NCBI RefSeq assembly: GCF_036689865.1
Contig: NZ_JBAHUQ010000037.1
Span: forward strand, 1 to 60,567
Length of the DNA: 60,567 nucleotides
Source of the DNA: Magnetococcus sp. PR-3
GTDB lineage: Bacteria > Pseudomonadota > Magnetococcia > Magnetococcales > Magnetococcaceae
Direction: 5' to 3'
The number at the start of each line of letters is the position of its first letter. The first letter of the stretch is position 1. The notes beneath the pieces were generated by a model. That model worked only from the letters and a program-made list of their open reading frames with translations, did no database searches and was not told the origin of the DNA. Of this stretch, positions 51,890 to 60,567 are shown piece by piece. A program made the position numbers and the translations under genes.

Positions 51890-51919
51890 AGGGCGGTGGT
51901 ACGATAACCATTCCGCCCT
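51890..51919. terminator. Hairpin after rfbD
   Basis: AGGGCGG-TGGT and ACCA-TT-CCGCCCT pair with a two-base bulge around ACGATA. It lies 40 bases past the rfbD stop. There is no U-run, so termination is uncertain. Confidence 0.45.
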
Positions 51920-52066
51920 ATCACGTTCCTTGGCATGTGTGCACCAGACCCCGGTTCTATTAAGCGTTAGCGCAGAGCGCAAGGGCTTCATTTGGGGGAA
52001 GTTGGGGTCCTTGCTCGGGTGCAGAGAGTGTCGGTTCCTTATGGTGTTAACCACAAGGGTGGCATG

Positions 52067-52447
52067 TCACTCTCTTTTAAGCAGGGCTACGATCTGTTCG
52101 TGTCCCTTGGCACGGGCCAGCTCAAGTGCTGATTGCCCCCACCAGTTTGTGGCTCTGGGATCCGATCCCGCCGCCAATAGTTCGGCCACCAATACAGAAT
52201 GACCATTTTCTGCTGCCCACATTAGATCGGTATAACCTTTTAGATCCCGCTTCTCATCTTGAGCATCGGACATCACAAAAGGGTACTTCACTTGTCGCAT
52301 GCGCAGCTCAACACTTGGTGCGTCATAGCGCACCTTTTGCGTGATCGCATCTTTATGTCGCTCGGAGGCAGGTTTCTCAGGTAGTGAGATCATGCCAGTA
52401 AGCAGCAGGCCAGGTGCAATCAGGATTAGACCGGTAAAGCGTTTCAT
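52067..52447 (-). CDS. Exported small ankyrin-repeat protein
   Basis: A 126-residue protein with an N-terminal signal peptide (F-T-G-L-I-L-I-A-P-G-L-L-L-T-G) and about two ankyrin repeats at the C-terminus (G-Y-T-D-L-M-W-A-A-E-N-G-H and G-Q-S-A-L-E-L-A-R-A-K-G-H). It probably works in the periplasm by protein binding. GGAGG lies nine bases before the ATG at 52447; the longer frame to 52531 is rejected. It stands alone. Confidence 0.85.
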   Translation of the reverse strand: MKRFTGLILIAPGLLLTGMISLPEKPASERHKDAITQKVRYDAPSVELRMRQVKYPFVMSDAQDEKRDLKGYTDLMWAAENGHSVLVAELLAAGSDPRATNWWGQSALELARAKGHEQIVALLKRE

Positions 52448-52695
52448 GGCCGGCTCCTCCTTCAATAGCACACAAACGAAACTGTTCGTGTGGTGGTGGT
52501 TTTGCCGGCCTCTATGACAGAGTTCCGGCAACCTTATCCATTACAAGGGGTATGCCAAACATGCTTAACTCTGTATATGATTGAAATATAGGGAATATTA
52601 ATGATTTATTCCTAGCTTAAATAGATTCTAGATAGGAAAAAAATACCCCAATTTTTCGAAGTGGCACTATTTGCCTAGGGAAAAAAACAACACAG
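52448..52695. other. A/T-rich gap downstream of the ParA gene
   Basis: A 248-base gap with an A/T-rich block at 52585-52690. Short A-runs occur, but no clean hairpin terminator follows the ParA stop. It presumably carries the promoter of the ankyrin gene. Confidence 0.35.
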
Positions 52696-53301
52696 CTATT
52701 GCGGTAGCCATGAGCTCATAAGAGCGGCCATCTGTTGTTTGATCGCCAAGGTTAAGGGCTGTCCTAAAAACAGGGCTGGATAAGCTTCATGATAGGGTAT
52801 GACTGTTGGATGATGGTCTAAATCCTGTACAGCAGGCATGTTCTGCAGCAGGGATAGATCTTCCCCTTGATGCTGGTTAAAAACCAAACGGTGAGACAGT
52901 GTATCTAGCGGGGGGGTGTGTAGAAGCATGCTTAAGCGCTCTAAAGCCCAAAGATCAGGAGGACTGGGGCGTGTTGGTATGATCAATCCATCACAATACT
53001 CAAGCATTTTAATGGTGCTTTGCGTCAAAGCCGGGGGGGCATCAATAAGACACAGATCAAAACTGTGGCTTAAGCGAGGCAGTAGGGCAGGAAGGCTCTC
53101 TTGAAGCTGTCCCCTGGTCTCTAATGCCAAATCGGGGTAGTGGTGGGCGCACTGTTGCCACCAGTGGGTGGTTGTTCCTTGATTATCGACATCCACCAAG
53201 ATAACCCGGTGACCTTGTGCGGCACAAAACAGAGCACTGGCCATGGCCAGTGTTGACTTGCCTGTTCCCCCTTTTTGATGAAAAAATGCCACACTTTGCA
53301 T
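52696..53301 (-). CDS. Orphan ParA-type ATPase
   Basis: A 201-residue ParA/MinD-family ATPase. The deviant Walker A, K-G-G-T-G-K-S-T, is at residues 10-17, Walker A' is V-D-V-D-N-Q-G-T, and Walker B lies in L-C-L-I-D-A-P-P. It is short, lacking the N-terminal DNA-binding domain of plasmid ParA, so it belongs to the small group that positions cargo such as plasmids, chemoreceptor arrays or carboxysomes. No ParB is adjacent. It diverges from an HU-like gene, and a perfect 17-base operator-like site lies 27 bases upstream. GGAG is about 12 bases before the ATG. Confidence 0.87.
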   Translation of the reverse strand: MQSVAFFHQKGGTGKSTLAMASALFCAAQGHRVILVDVDNQGTTTHWWQQCAHHYPDLALETRGQLQESLPALLPRLSHSFDLCLIDAPPALTQSTIKMLEYCDGLIIPTRPSPPDLWALERLSMLLHTPPLDTLSHRLVFNQHQGEDLSLLQNMPAVQDLDHHPTVIPYHEAYPALFLGQPLTLAIKQQMAALMSSWLPQ

Positions 53302-53327
53302 GATGCTGATACTCCAAGGTATGAAAT

Positions 53328-53344
53328 GATGGGATGTTATCCCA
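53328..53344. promoter_or_regulatory. Operator-like inverted repeat in ParA/HU-like divergent region
   Basis: A perfect inverted repeat ATGGGAT-GTT-ATCCCAT lies in the 155-base gap between the divergent ParA-type and HU-like genes. Its size and position suit binding of a dimeric regulator controlling one or both. Confidence 0.5.
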
Positions 53345-53456
53345 TTTTATCCTGAAAGCTGCTACACTTTGCGCGGTTATTATACCTGATCGCTTAGTGG
53401 TAAGCGCCACCTTACCCGTAGAACCGGACGCCTAAGCCTATAAAAAGGATGCCGAG

Positions 53457-53786
53457 ATGGATCTCCAGGGTCTGATTAAACAGATTGCGCGTAAACGCAA
53501 TTTAGAGCCTGAGCAGGTTGCTGAGATTATTGCGGACCTGCTCTCCAATGTCGAAGATTGCCTCGGGCGTAGTGAACCCGTCTTGTTTCCTGAGTTTGGG
53601 CAGTTTGCAATTAAGAAAATTCCCCCCTGGTTGGGTAGACACCCTGATACCGGGCAGATGATGAAACTTCCTGGCAAGAACGTTCCGTATTTTAAATCCG
53701 ATACAGAACTGCGTAAACGGCTTAATGGTGGCCGTGACTGGAAGCAGATTCCCCCTATGCCCAGTGAAGAAGATGATCCTGAGTAA
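53457..53786 (+). CDS. Divergent HU-like DNA-binding protein
   Basis: A 109-residue protein of the HU/IHF fold. L-I-K-Q-I-A-R-K at the start, F-P-E-F-G-Q-F-A-I in the saddle and G-R-H-P-D-T-G-Q in the DNA-binding arm (keeping the intercalating proline) identify the family. V-P-Y-F-K-S-D-T-E-L-R-K-R-L forms the final helix. It differs from normal HU by a tryptophan-containing P-P-W-L insert before the arm and an acidic, proline-rich tail of about 20 residues. AAGGATG precedes the ATG. It ends in a strong terminator and diverges from the ParA-type gene. Confidence 0.85.
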   Translation: MDLQGLIKQIARKRNLEPEQVAEIIADLLSNVEDCLGRSEPVLFPEFGQFAIKKIPPWLGRHPDTGQMMKLPGKNVPYFKSDTELRKRLNGGRDWKQIPPMPSEEDDPE

Positions 53787-53802
53787 TCTTGATCCTGTTG
53801 TT

Positions 53803-53844
53803 CCATAAAAAAACCCAGTCCATGTGGACTGGGTTTTTTTATGG
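53803..53844. terminator. Bidirectional intrinsic terminator
   Basis: A near-perfect palindrome: A-run then CCCAGTCCA, loop TG, TGGACTGGG then T-run, flanked by CCAT/ATGG. It serves the HU-like gene and the convergent pntB. Confidence 0.95.
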
Positions 53845-53884
53845 ATAGAGGCCCTCCCGTTAGGGAGAGCCCATACCGTTTAGC

Positions 53885-55288
53885 TTAGTGGTTGCGCAGT
53901 GCTGTCAAGACGGAATCCATACTTGCTTTGGCATCACCGAACAACATACGGGTGTTCTCTTTGAAAAAGAGGGGGTTATCCACACCCGAGTAACCTGTAC
54001 CCATGGAGCGTTTAAGAACCACACAGGTTTTGGCTTTCCAAACTTCCAGAACAGGCATGCCATAGATGGGGCTGTTGGTATCAGTCTGTGCACCAGGATT
54101 GACAATATCGTTGGCGCCGATGATTAGAGATACCGTAGTATCGGGGAAATCATCGTTGAGCTCATCCATTTCCAGCACAACGTCATAAGGCACTTTCGCT
54201 TCAGCCAACAGCACGTTCATATGCCCTGGCAAACGACCCGCCACTGGGTGGATACCAAAGCGAACTTTAATGCCCTTGTCACGAAGGATCTTGGTGATCT
54301 CATAGACAGGATGCTGAGCTTGAGCAACGGCCATACCGTAACCAGGTACGATAATGACTTCTGAAGCATCCGTGAGCATCTCTGCCAGTTCATCATGAGA
54401 GGTTGCAATAACCTCTTTGGGGCCATCATCACCAGGTGCTGCTGAGGTCCCGCCAGTTTCACCAAAGCCACCGAGGATGACGCTGATGAAGGAGCGGTTC
54501 ATAGCACGACACATGATGTAGCTCAGGATCGCACCAGAAGAACCAACCAAAGCACCGGTTACGATGAGCAGATCGTTGGCCAGCATAAAGCCAGTTGCCG
54601 CAGCAGCCCAACCGGAGTAGCTGTTCAGCATGGAGACCACAACCGGCATATCGGCGCCACCAATGGCCATTACCAAATGCCAACCGATGAAGAAAGAGAT
54701 GGCCAGCATGATCAGCAGATAGGTCATTGCTGAAGTGCCACTACCTGCTTCCATGAACATTTTACCCAGCACGATGGAGACAATGATCAGTGCGAAGTTG
54801 ATCATGTGGCGCATGGGTAGCATCAGGGGCTTGGATTTAATAGAGCCTTTGAGCTTACCAAAAGCAACAACCGAGCCTGTGAAGGTCAAACCACCAATGA
54901 AGACACCCAGGAAGATTTCAATCTCATGGATGATCTTATGCACGTTCGAAGGGAACGTGGGGTGGTCCATATAGCTGGCAATACCCACCAAAACAGCAGC
55001 CAGACCCACAAAACTGTGCAGGACAGCGACCAGTTCAGGCATTTCGGTCATTTCAACCTTGGCGGCCAAGAAGGCGCCAATGGCTGCACCGATGGCCATG
55101 GTAGCGGCCAGTACTGGATAGTTACTAACATGGTCGGAGAATGCTGTTGCCACAATGGCGATCGCAATACCCAACACACCATACATATTACCGCGTTTAG
55201 CGGTTTCTTGATTGCTCAAACCACCGAGGCTGAGAATAAACAGCACAGCCGCGGCGATGTACGAGACGGTGAGAATACCTTGAGTCAT
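53885..55288 (-). CDS. pntB: NAD(P) transhydrogenase beta subunit
   Basis: A 467-residue inner-membrane subunit of the proton-translocating transhydrogenase, which couples hydride transfer between NADH and NADP+ to the proton gradient. About nine hydrophobic segments are followed by the NADP(H)-binding domain: [37 protein letters not shown] and K-R-S-M-G-T-G-Y. Length matches E. coli PntB (462). GAGG precedes the ATG. It lies 33 bases after pntA and ends before a bidirectional terminator. Confidence 0.96.
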   Translation of the reverse strand: MTQGILTVSYIAAAVLFILSLGGLSNQETAKRGNMYGVLGIAIAIVATAFSDHVSNYPVLAATMAIGAAIGAFLAAKVEMTEMPELVAVLHSFVGLAAVLVGIASYMDHPTFPSNVHKIIHEIEIFLGVFIGGLTFTGSVVAFGKLKGSIKSKPLMLPMRHMINFALIIVSIVLGKMFMEAGSGTSAMTYLLIMLAISFFIGWHLVMAIGGADMPVVVSMLNSYSGWAAAATGFMLANDLLIVTGALVGSSGAILSYIMCRAMNRSFISVILGGFGETGGTSAAPGDDGPKEVIATSHDELAEMLTDASEVIIVPGYGMAVAQAQHPVYEITKILRDKGIKVRFGIHPVAGRLPGHMNVLLAEAKVPYDVVLEMDELNDDFPDTTVSLIIGANDIVNPGAQTDTNSPIYGMPVLEVWKAKTCVVLKRSMGTGYSGVDNPLFFKENTRMLFGDAKASMDSVLTALRNH

Positions 55289-55321
55289 GGGTTCAAACCT
55301 CGTCTAGACGCGTACTGCGCG

Positions 55322-56884
55322 TTATTTCTGGAACATTTTCAACATGCGCTGCGTGACCAAAAAGCCACCGGCGATGTTGATGGTTGCAATGAGCACCGCC
55401 ACACTGGCGAGTATGGTCACTGTCAAGCTATCACTGGATAGCTGCAAGATCGCACCAATAACGATAATACCGGAGATGGCATTGGTTACCGACATCAGTG
55501 GTGTGTGCAGCGCTGGTGATACGTTCCAGATCACCATGTAACCGACGAAGCAGGAGAGTACAAACACGATAAAGTGCTGCATAAAGTCTGCAGGGGCAGC
55601 ATAACCGACACCAAGTAGCGCGAGAGCTGCGATGCCAAAGGTTATGAACCGGCTACGTGATTGAGCTGCTGCAATAGCGGCTTCATCAACAGGCTCTGGC
55701 TCAGCAACAGGTGCAGCTTTTGGTGCCGCTTGAGCCGCCACTTTAGGTGGTGGGGGTGGCCAGGTGATTGCACCATCTTTAACAACGGTACATCCACGTA
55801 CAACATCATCTTCCATATCCACTACCAACTGACCATCCTTTTCAGGTGTCATGTCGGTGATCAGGTGACGCAAGTTGGTTGCGTACAGCTGACTGGACTG
55901 GGTAGACATTCGGCTGGGCAGATCGGCATAACCAACAATCGTTACACCATGCTTCACAACCTTCTCATGAGGTTCGGTGCAGACACAGTTACCACCGGTC
56001 TCTGCGGCCAGATCTACGATCACACTACCTTCGCGCATGGACTCAACCATGCCTTCGGTGATCAGTTCTGGAGCAGGCCTGCCAGGAATCAATGCGGTAG
56101 TGATGATGATATCAACATCCATCGCTTGTTGGGCAAGCATTTCACGTTGAGCGACTTTATACTCTTCACTCATCTCTTTGGCGTAACCGCCTGCAGCTGC
56201 ACCATCCTCTTCAAAGTCAACTTTGAGGAACTCTGCCCCCATTGACTTGATTTGATCTTCCACTTCCTTACGGACGTCGAAGGCACGGACGATGGCACCC
56301 ATACTAACAGCAGCACCAATGGCAGCCAGACCTGCTACACCGGCACCGATAACCAGTACCTTAGCAGGAGGAACCTTACCCGCAGCGGTGATTTGACCGG
56401 TGAAAAAACGGCCAAAGTTGTTAGCAGCTTCTACAACCGCACGATAGCCGGCAATGTTGGCCATGGAGCTCAGCGCGTCCAGTTTCTGGGCACGAGAGAT
56501 ACGGGGAACCGCATCCATGGCTTGAACCGTTGCTTTTTTATCTTGCAAACGTTTAAGCAGCTCTTCGTTCTGGCCAGGCCAGATGAAGCTCATCAGTTGT
56601 CCACCATCGCGCATCATGTCCACTTCGTGGGCACCAAGCTCGGTGTGGGCTTCGGGGGGACGAACCTTGAGAACAAGATCCGACGTGCCCCATACGGTTT
56701 TAGCGTCGGCAACAATGTCTGCCCCGGCTTCGCGGTAGGCGTCATCCAGGAAGGTCGCTTCCGCGCCTGCTCCTGTTTCAACCTGCACCTCATAACCGAG
56801 TTTGCGTAGTCGCTCGATGGATTCCGGCGATGCGGCGACCCGGCGCTCACCAGGATGGATTTCCTTGGGGATACCAATCTTCAT
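55322..56884 (-). CDS. pntA: NAD(P) transhydrogenase alpha subunit, fused form
   Basis: A 520-residue PntA. It contains the NAD(H)-binding domain ([15 protein letters not shown] at the start and [14 protein letters not shown] near 180). A Pro/Ala-rich linker at about 375-400 follows, then the membrane segments. E. coli PntA (510) has this fused form; many Alphaproteobacteria split it into PntAA and PntAB, so the fusion is worth noting. AGGAGG lies before the ATG. Three copies of a TTTCWGAAA-like palindrome lie 60-115 bases upstream. Confidence 0.96.
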   Translation of the reverse strand: MKIGIPKEIHPGERRVAASPESIERLRKLGYEVQVETGAGAEATFLDDAYREAGADIVADAKTVWGTSDLVLKVRPPEAHTELGAHEVDMMRDGGQLMSFIWPGQNEELLKRLQDKKATVQAMDAVPRISRAQKLDALSSMANIAGYRAVVEAANNFGRFFTGQITAAGKVPPAKVLVIGAGVAGLAAIGAAVSMGAIVRAFDVRKEVEDQIKSMGAEFLKVDFEEDGAAAGGYAKEMSEEYKVAQREMLAQQAMDVDIIITTALIPGRPAPELITEGMVESMREGSVIVDLAAETGGNCVCTEPHEKVVKHGVTIVGYADLPSRMSTQSSQLYATNLRHLITDMTPEKDGQLVVDMEDDVVRGCTVVKDGAITWPPPPPKVAAQAAPKAAPVAEPEPVDEAAIAAAQSRSRFITFGIAALALLGVGYAAPADFMQHFIVFVLSCFVGYMVIWNVSPALHTPLMSVTNAISGIIVIGAILQLSSDSLTVTILASVAVLIATINIAGGFLVTQRMLKMFQK

Positions 56885-56943
56885 GGGTCTGACTTCCTCC
56901 TAAACGTATGCAGAGGTCATGGGTAAAACGATCCATTATCAGT

Positions 56944-57005
56944 ATATTCTGAAATTGCGAAGCTACTGGTATTTTCAGAAAATGACAACCCTATTTCTGA
57001 AAATT
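56944..57005. promoter_or_regulatory. Triple palindromic motif upstream of pntA
   Basis: Three related palindromes are centred near 56950 (ATTCTGAAAT), 56977 (TTTTCAGAAAA) and 56998 (TTTCTGAAAA), 27 and 21 bases apart. They lie 66-114 bases before the pntA start. The 21-base step is two helical turns. The same core lies upstream of tpx. Confidence 0.45.
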
Positions 57006-57241
57006 ATGTAACGACGCTTCATTTTGTTTTTACATTCCTTTGCTGCAGCTTGAGCAAGGGATGTAAAGACAACATCAGCCATGTTTTTGATTATGGACGT
57101 GAAAGGAACACCGGGCCAGTGTAGCGGGAAAGGGAGGATTTGGTAAGAATAAATGATATATGAAAATGCAGATATAACGGTTTGTGAATGTATATCATCG
57201 GTAACCTGAACGCTGCGTTTCAGGTTACCGATGGCCAAATG
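57006..57241. other. Rest of the pntA upstream gap
   Basis: Apart from the palindromes and the hairpin at 57196, I see no gene or RNA in this stretch. Short frames lack ribosome sites. Confidence 0.35.
57196..57233 (-). terminator. Perfect hairpin after small gene
   Basis: CATCGGTAACCTGAA and TTCAGGTTACCGATG form a 15-base perfect stem with an 8-base loop. It lies 9 bases past the stop of the minus-strand gene at 57242. The U-tract is poor, but the stem is strong. Confidence 0.7.
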
Positions 57242-57442
57242 CTACTTGTGACGATCGTGGATAAGCCACACCGCAAATTTTTGCAGCTCACCACGTAAGA
57301 TGGTGGTGGCTTCTTGATCCATGACCTCATCGGCATTGATCTGTGTATTAAAATCTGTGGCTAGATCTTCAACCAGCCGTTCGATGGTTTCGTTCAAGGT
57401 TTCATTGGAGTCTTGAATAATTTGATCGATACCGCAACTCAT
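57242..57442 (-). CDS. Hypothetical 66-residue protein
   Basis: I do not recognise it. It is a small, acidic, mainly helical protein (I-D-Q-I-I-Q-D-S-N-E-T-L-N-E) ending in a basic H-D-R-H-K. No membrane segment is present. The start at 57442 is set by GGAGAG upstream; the frame extends to 57592 but without support. A strong hairpin follows the stop, as for a free-standing gene. Confidence 0.7.
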   Translation of the reverse strand: MSCGIDQIIQDSNETLNETIERLVEDLATDFNTQINADEVMDQEATTILRGELQKFAVWLIHDRHK

Positions 57443-58335
57443 GGATCTCTCCTGAATGACAGAGCGCATTTTATTTTGCCTGCGCTTGAGAAATGATAAC
57501 TCACATCCGTCTACATGATTTATTAAACCATGCTTAGGACGGTGGGCAAAGGGTTGGGTTCCCGATAAAAGGGGGGAATTGTGCTTGATCAATAAAAAAA
57601 AGGTAGGGGGAAAGTGTCTGTCGTTGTTTTATGCAAGAGCATACCATTTTGAATTCACTTACTAAGGATCATGAGGTTATGGTCTATCCCAAAAGGGGGC
57701 AGGGGTATATAACGATGCTCTTACCGTGTTTACTTCATTCAAAGATGTCTGATGTCGTATAATAAATGATAGGCGTTTAAGAGAGATAGCTGGAACTGTT
57801 TACATCGTTTGGTATCCAAACAGTCATATCTTATATAATTGTTAATTTTATCACACGTGTGAATCAAACGGGTTGGTCTCATTCCTCATTGGGTTGATTT
57901 ACGCGCATTTTTCTTTCATGACACGTTCTGTCCATGCAACTGTTTAGCGACATTTATGCAGGCCCAAGCTGATGAAAAAATGGTGTTGAATCTTTTTATA
58001 AAGCGGGTTGTTTAACCCGTTGGCAATTAACCATGAAGAGATTATGATGGGCGGTCTCAGCAAGGTGTTGTTAAGTTCTTGAATAATTTCGTTACTCTTT
58101 GTCATGTGTTTTCAGATTTTGTAAGGCACATTCTTTGGTTTAATAAAACGTTGGATTAAGAATTGCACTGACTATCTGAATTGTTAGGTGTGCAAGCCTA
58201 TTTTTTTAAGTATTATTCAGGTCATGGGAGATGTCCTTATTTTAATGCTTTTCTCCCTGCACTGTGCAAGAAGAGCATTCATGCTGGCTCAGCAATACTG
58301 GGGCTCGCATATCGCGTGGATAGAGGATCAGGCTG
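57443..58335. other. Long region upstream of the chemoreceptor
   Basis: This 893-base region has no convincing gene. Visible elements are nested repeats CTGTTT/AAACAG and GTTTGG/CCAAAC (57796-57823), a 12-base palindrome TCACACGTGTGA (57851-57862), an inverted GGGTT/AACCC pair near 58006-58020, and a TTGCAC/GTGCAA pair at 58163-58195. TAAA...CCGTTGG near 58000 is a weak resemblance to a sigma-28 promoter. None is decisive. Confidence 0.4.
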
Positions 58336-60498
58336 ATGAGTTGGAACAATCTAAATTTTGGGACAAAAATTCTCGTTGCCATCGCAATCGTGATGGTCGT
58401 TGGATTTACAATCCTGTTTATTGCTGTGGACATCACGGTTCAATCCGATGCTGAAGCAAACATGGTTGCCAAGTCTCGTGAGTTGACCGAGCAAGCGCTT
58501 GGGGCACAAAACTACATCTCAAAATTAGGAGCCCAGGGTTCTTTTAATAGTGCCTTGTTAAAAGAAGCTCAAGATGCCTTGAAAAAACATGGCGCCACAA
58601 GCCAGGAAGATATCATTAGGTTGGCGCGTGAGACACGTTACTATCAGACAATACCTGTGGTAGCTGGTTGGTCGATCGGTGCCTATAAAGCACAAGTTCA
58701 GAGTGATAAGGATAAAGAGCGTACCTGGGAGTTCCGGGTCACAAGGATTGGTGCTCGTAATTCAAAAAATGAAGCTAAGGGTATCGAAATTGAGATGCTC
58801 AATGAGCTGCGTAAAAGTAAGGCTAGCGAGATTTACCGCTATGATGATGAGAACAATACTTTCCGCTATATGCGCCCGGTGATCATGAGTAAAGAGTGTT
58901 TACTGTGCCATGGTGTGCTTTCAGACTATCCTGAGGGTAAAGGATACGATCCTTTGGGGATTAAGATGGAAGGGTGGTCAGAAGGGGAGATGCGTGGTGC
59001 CTTTGAGATCATCTCTAAGCTGGAGCCTATTCAAGCAACCATTAATAACATTTTGCTCGAGATCCTCGGCCTCGGCGCTTTGGTTATGATCTTGATTGGC
59101 ATTACCTCGACACTGATGTTACGTAAGTATGCGGTGAACCCGGTTAACGCCATTAAGAATGCACTTGAGCGTATTTCTCAAGGTGATTTGACGGTACAGC
59201 TTCCTGAAACCAACAGTGTTGACTCGATTGGTATGGCTGTAGATGCAACGCGAGATACGGTAAGCAGTCTACGGCAGATGTTCTCGCAACTAAGTGAGAA
59301 CGCCAAGAGCCTTAAATCTTCGGCTGGGGGCATGGCTGAAGTTAGCCACCAGTTGGCCAAGGGCGCAGATGATCTTAAAGGGCGGTCGGTTACCGTGACA
59401 GAGTCTGCTCAGGAAATGAGTCAGCGTATGGGGGTTGTGACAGATTCAACCAACCAGATGATGATGAACATGAGCACCGTTTCGGCCGCAGCAGAAGAGA
59501 TGGATGCCAATATGAGCACCATCTCTGCTGCATCTGAGGAGGCCAGTGTCAACCTCAGTACCGTGGCTGCTGCGACTGAAGAAGCTGCAACCAGTATGCA
59601 CCATGTGAATGAAGCCTCCATTCGTATGAGTGAAAATGTGCAGAGTGTCGCAACGGCTATTGCTGATTTGACACAGTCCTTTGGTGTGGTTCGTAACCAG
59701 TGTGAACAAGCCAGCTCTGAGTCAGGTAAGGCTACGGAGAATGCACGTAGCAACGCTTCAGTCATGGAAAACCTGACCCTTTCTGCTCGTGAGATTGGTA
59801 AAGTGGTTGAGGTGATTAACAATATTGCAGACCAGACCAACATGTTGGCACTGAACGCCTCTATTGAAGCGGCGGGTGCTGGTGAAGCTGGTAAGGGGTT
59901 TGCGGTTGTGGCGAATGAGGTAAAAGATCTGGCACGTCAAACCGGTGAAGCAACCCATATGATCTCTGAAAAAATTGATGAAATTCAGAGTCACTCTAAA
60001 GAGGTTGCTAATCGAGCCAATGAAGTCTCAACAACCATTGCCTTGATTGATGAATCCAACCAAGAGATTTTACATTCGGTGGATACACAGACTGAAGCGG
60101 TTGGTGAAATTACCCATAACGTGCAGGGTGTTTCTCATGAGACAGATGAAGTGAATCGTCGTGTGAGTGAATCCAACGATGGTATCAATGAGGTTAGTCG
60201 GAATGTTTCTGAGATCTCCTCTGGTATCTCAGAAGTGACACGAAATGTGGGTGAGGCCAGTCAAGGTATTGGTGAGATTACCCAATCCCTATCTGTTACA
60301 ACCCAAAACGGCCGCGAAATTGCTGAGAATATTGAAGAGGCCTCACAATCTGCCAACAGTGTTGCCGAGAACATGTCAAATGTGAACGAGGCCGCTGATA
60401 ATCTTAACCGTATCAGTGCAGATGTTGAAAGTAACTCCTCTAATGTTGCCAGTGTTGCGGATGAGATGGTAACCGCACTGTCACGTTTCAAGCTCTAA
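58336..60498 (+). CDS. Chemoreceptor with c-type heme sensor domain
   Basis: A 720-residue methyl-accepting chemotaxis protein. A membrane helix (about 11-32), a periplasmic sensor (33-235), a second helix (about 236-262), a HAMP domain (263-315) and a long signalling coiled-coil follow in order. The sensor carries C-L-L-C-H at 188-192, a covalent heme c motif, in a setting like the DUF3365/Tll0287-type domain. The signalling tip has [17 protein letters not shown] with [10 protein letters not shown]. Two coiled-coil regions contain three tandem 14-residue repeats each (379-420 and 616-657). No C-terminal CheR-tether is present. It probably senses redox state or a gas ligand. GAGG precedes the ATG. 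Confidence 0.92.
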   Translation: MSWNNLNFGTKILVAIAIVMVVGFTILFIAVDITVQSDAEANMVAKSRELTEQALGAQNYISKLGAQGSFNSALLKEAQDALKKHGATSQEDIIRLARETRYYQTIPVVAGWSIGAYKAQVQSDKDKERTWEFRVTRIGARNSKNEAKGIEIEMLNELRKSKASEIYRYDDENNTFRYMRPVIMSKECLLCHGVLSDYPEGKGYDPLGIKMEGWSEGEMRGAFEIISKLEPIQATINNILLEILGLGALVMILIGITSTLMLRKYAVNPVNAIKNALERISQGDLTVQLPETNSVDSIGMAVDATRDTVSSLRQMFSQLSENAKSLKSSAGGMAEVSHQLAKGADDLKGRSVTVTESAQEMSQRMGVVTDSTNQMMMNMSTVSAAAEEMDANMSTISAASEEASVNLSTVAAATEEAATSMHHVNEASIRMSENVQSVATAIADLTQSFGVVRNQCEQASSESGKATENARSNASVMENLTLSAREIGKVVEVINNIADQTNMLALNASIEAAGAGEAGKGFAVVANEVKDLARQTGEATHMISEKIDEIQSHSKEVANRANEVSTTIALIDESNQEILHSVDTQTEAVGEITHNVQGVSHETDEVNRRVSESNDGINEVSRNVSEISSGISEVTRNVGEASQGIGEITQSLSVTTQNGREIAENIEEASQSANSVAENMSNVNEAADNLNRISADVESNSSNVASVADEMVTALSRFKL

Positions 60499-60524
60499 TC
60501 AGAACAGATCTCTTAATCTGTACC

Positions 60525-60558
60525 AAAGCGCTCGGTCGAAAGGCCGGGCGCTTTTTTT
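60525..60558 (+). terminator. Intrinsic terminator after chemoreceptor
   Basis: AAAGCGCTCGGTC and GGCCGGGCGCTTT form a 13-base stem with two G-T pairs capped by a GAAA tetraloop and followed by a T-run. Confidence 0.94.
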
Positions 60559-60567
60559 GTCGTGTGC

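Noticed and set aside
55661-56245. Long open frames opposite pntA (this and 56252-56809)
   Set aside because: These are shadows of pntA codon use, with no ribosome site and implausible composition.
57851-57862. A perfect 12-base palindrome TCACACGTGTGA
   Set aside because: Palindromes of this length are expected about 15 times by chance in a window this size, and no repeat copy was noticed.
58188-58454. An 88-codon frame overlapping the start of the chemoreceptor
   Set aside because: It overlaps the real gene in another frame, lacks a good ribosome site and resembles no protein family.
59470-60308. Repeats in the chemoreceptor DNA as a possible tandem-repeat element
   Set aside because: The repetition follows the 14-residue coiled-coil period of the protein; the DNA copies have diverged, so this is protein structure rather than a mobile or satellite repeat.

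Overview
This 60.6 kb window reads as ordinary chromosome from a Gram-negative, motile, sulfur-oxidising proteobacterium. A dsrA-dsrB-dsrL block points to reverse-type dissimilatory sulfite reductase metabolism. The order lspA - DUF3035/BamF-like lipoprotein - two M16 peptidases, and rluD beside a small one-span membrane protein, are arrangements I associate with Alphaproteobacteria. A deep-branching, Magnetococcus-like alphaproteobacterium would fit, but that is inference and no marker in the window proves it. I found no rRNA, tRNA, CRISPR array, prophage or complete insertion sequence. Many gene ends carry clear intrinsic terminators, and most starts have good Shine-Dalgarno sequences that often favour a start inside the longest possible frame.

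Layout. 1-5.5 kb (minus strand): dsrA, dsrB, dsrL, then a CopD-like membrane protein, HspQ and an unknown 115-residue protein. 5.9-8.2 kb: a diadenylate-cyclase-like protein and a membrane-anchored Sel1-repeat protein. 8.4-11.2 kb (minus): peptide ABC transporter parts yejA and yejB, without yejE/yejF. 11.3-16 kb: a Memo-AMMECR1 fusion, a YdjM-like membrane hydrolase and ppiD. 16.1-28 kb (plus): ribF, ileS, lspA, lipoprotein, M16 pair, mobA and a very large AsmA-like envelope protein. 28.2-33.9 kb (plus): tpx, a dctP/dctQ/dctM TRAP transporter, a CpsB-type phosphatase and a CheX-like protein.

34-47 kb is mixed in orientation: a 960-residue Hsp70/actin-fold protein with a novel N-terminal region, thpR, small unknown genes, rluD, ubiG, a Tat-exported amidase, a solitary InsA-like zinc-ribbon protein, ihfB, an FKBP isomerase and an ABC-F ATPase. 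47.2-51.8 kb is a compact four-gene plus-strand run: DUF547, PAS/GGDEF/EAL, unknown membrane protein, rfbD. 52-57.4 kb holds an ankyrin protein, an orphan ParA-type ATPase divergent from an HU-like protein, and pntAB. The window ends with a chemoreceptor whose sensor carries a c-type heme motif, preceded by nearly 0.9 kb without a convincing gene.

Functional links. DsrAB oxidises reduced sulfur to sulfite, and DsrL is the expected electron link to NAD(P). PntAB can exchange that reducing power between NADH and NADPH. DctPQM imports organic acids. Signalling is well represented: a divergent DAC domain, an EAL phosphodiesterase joined to a dead GGDEF domain, a CheX-like phosphatase and a heme chemoreceptor. 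The most promising leads for something undescribed are the DAC-like/Sel1 pair, the extended Hsp70-like protein, the orphan ParA/HU-like divergent pair and a palindromic motif shared by the pntAB and tpx upstream regions.
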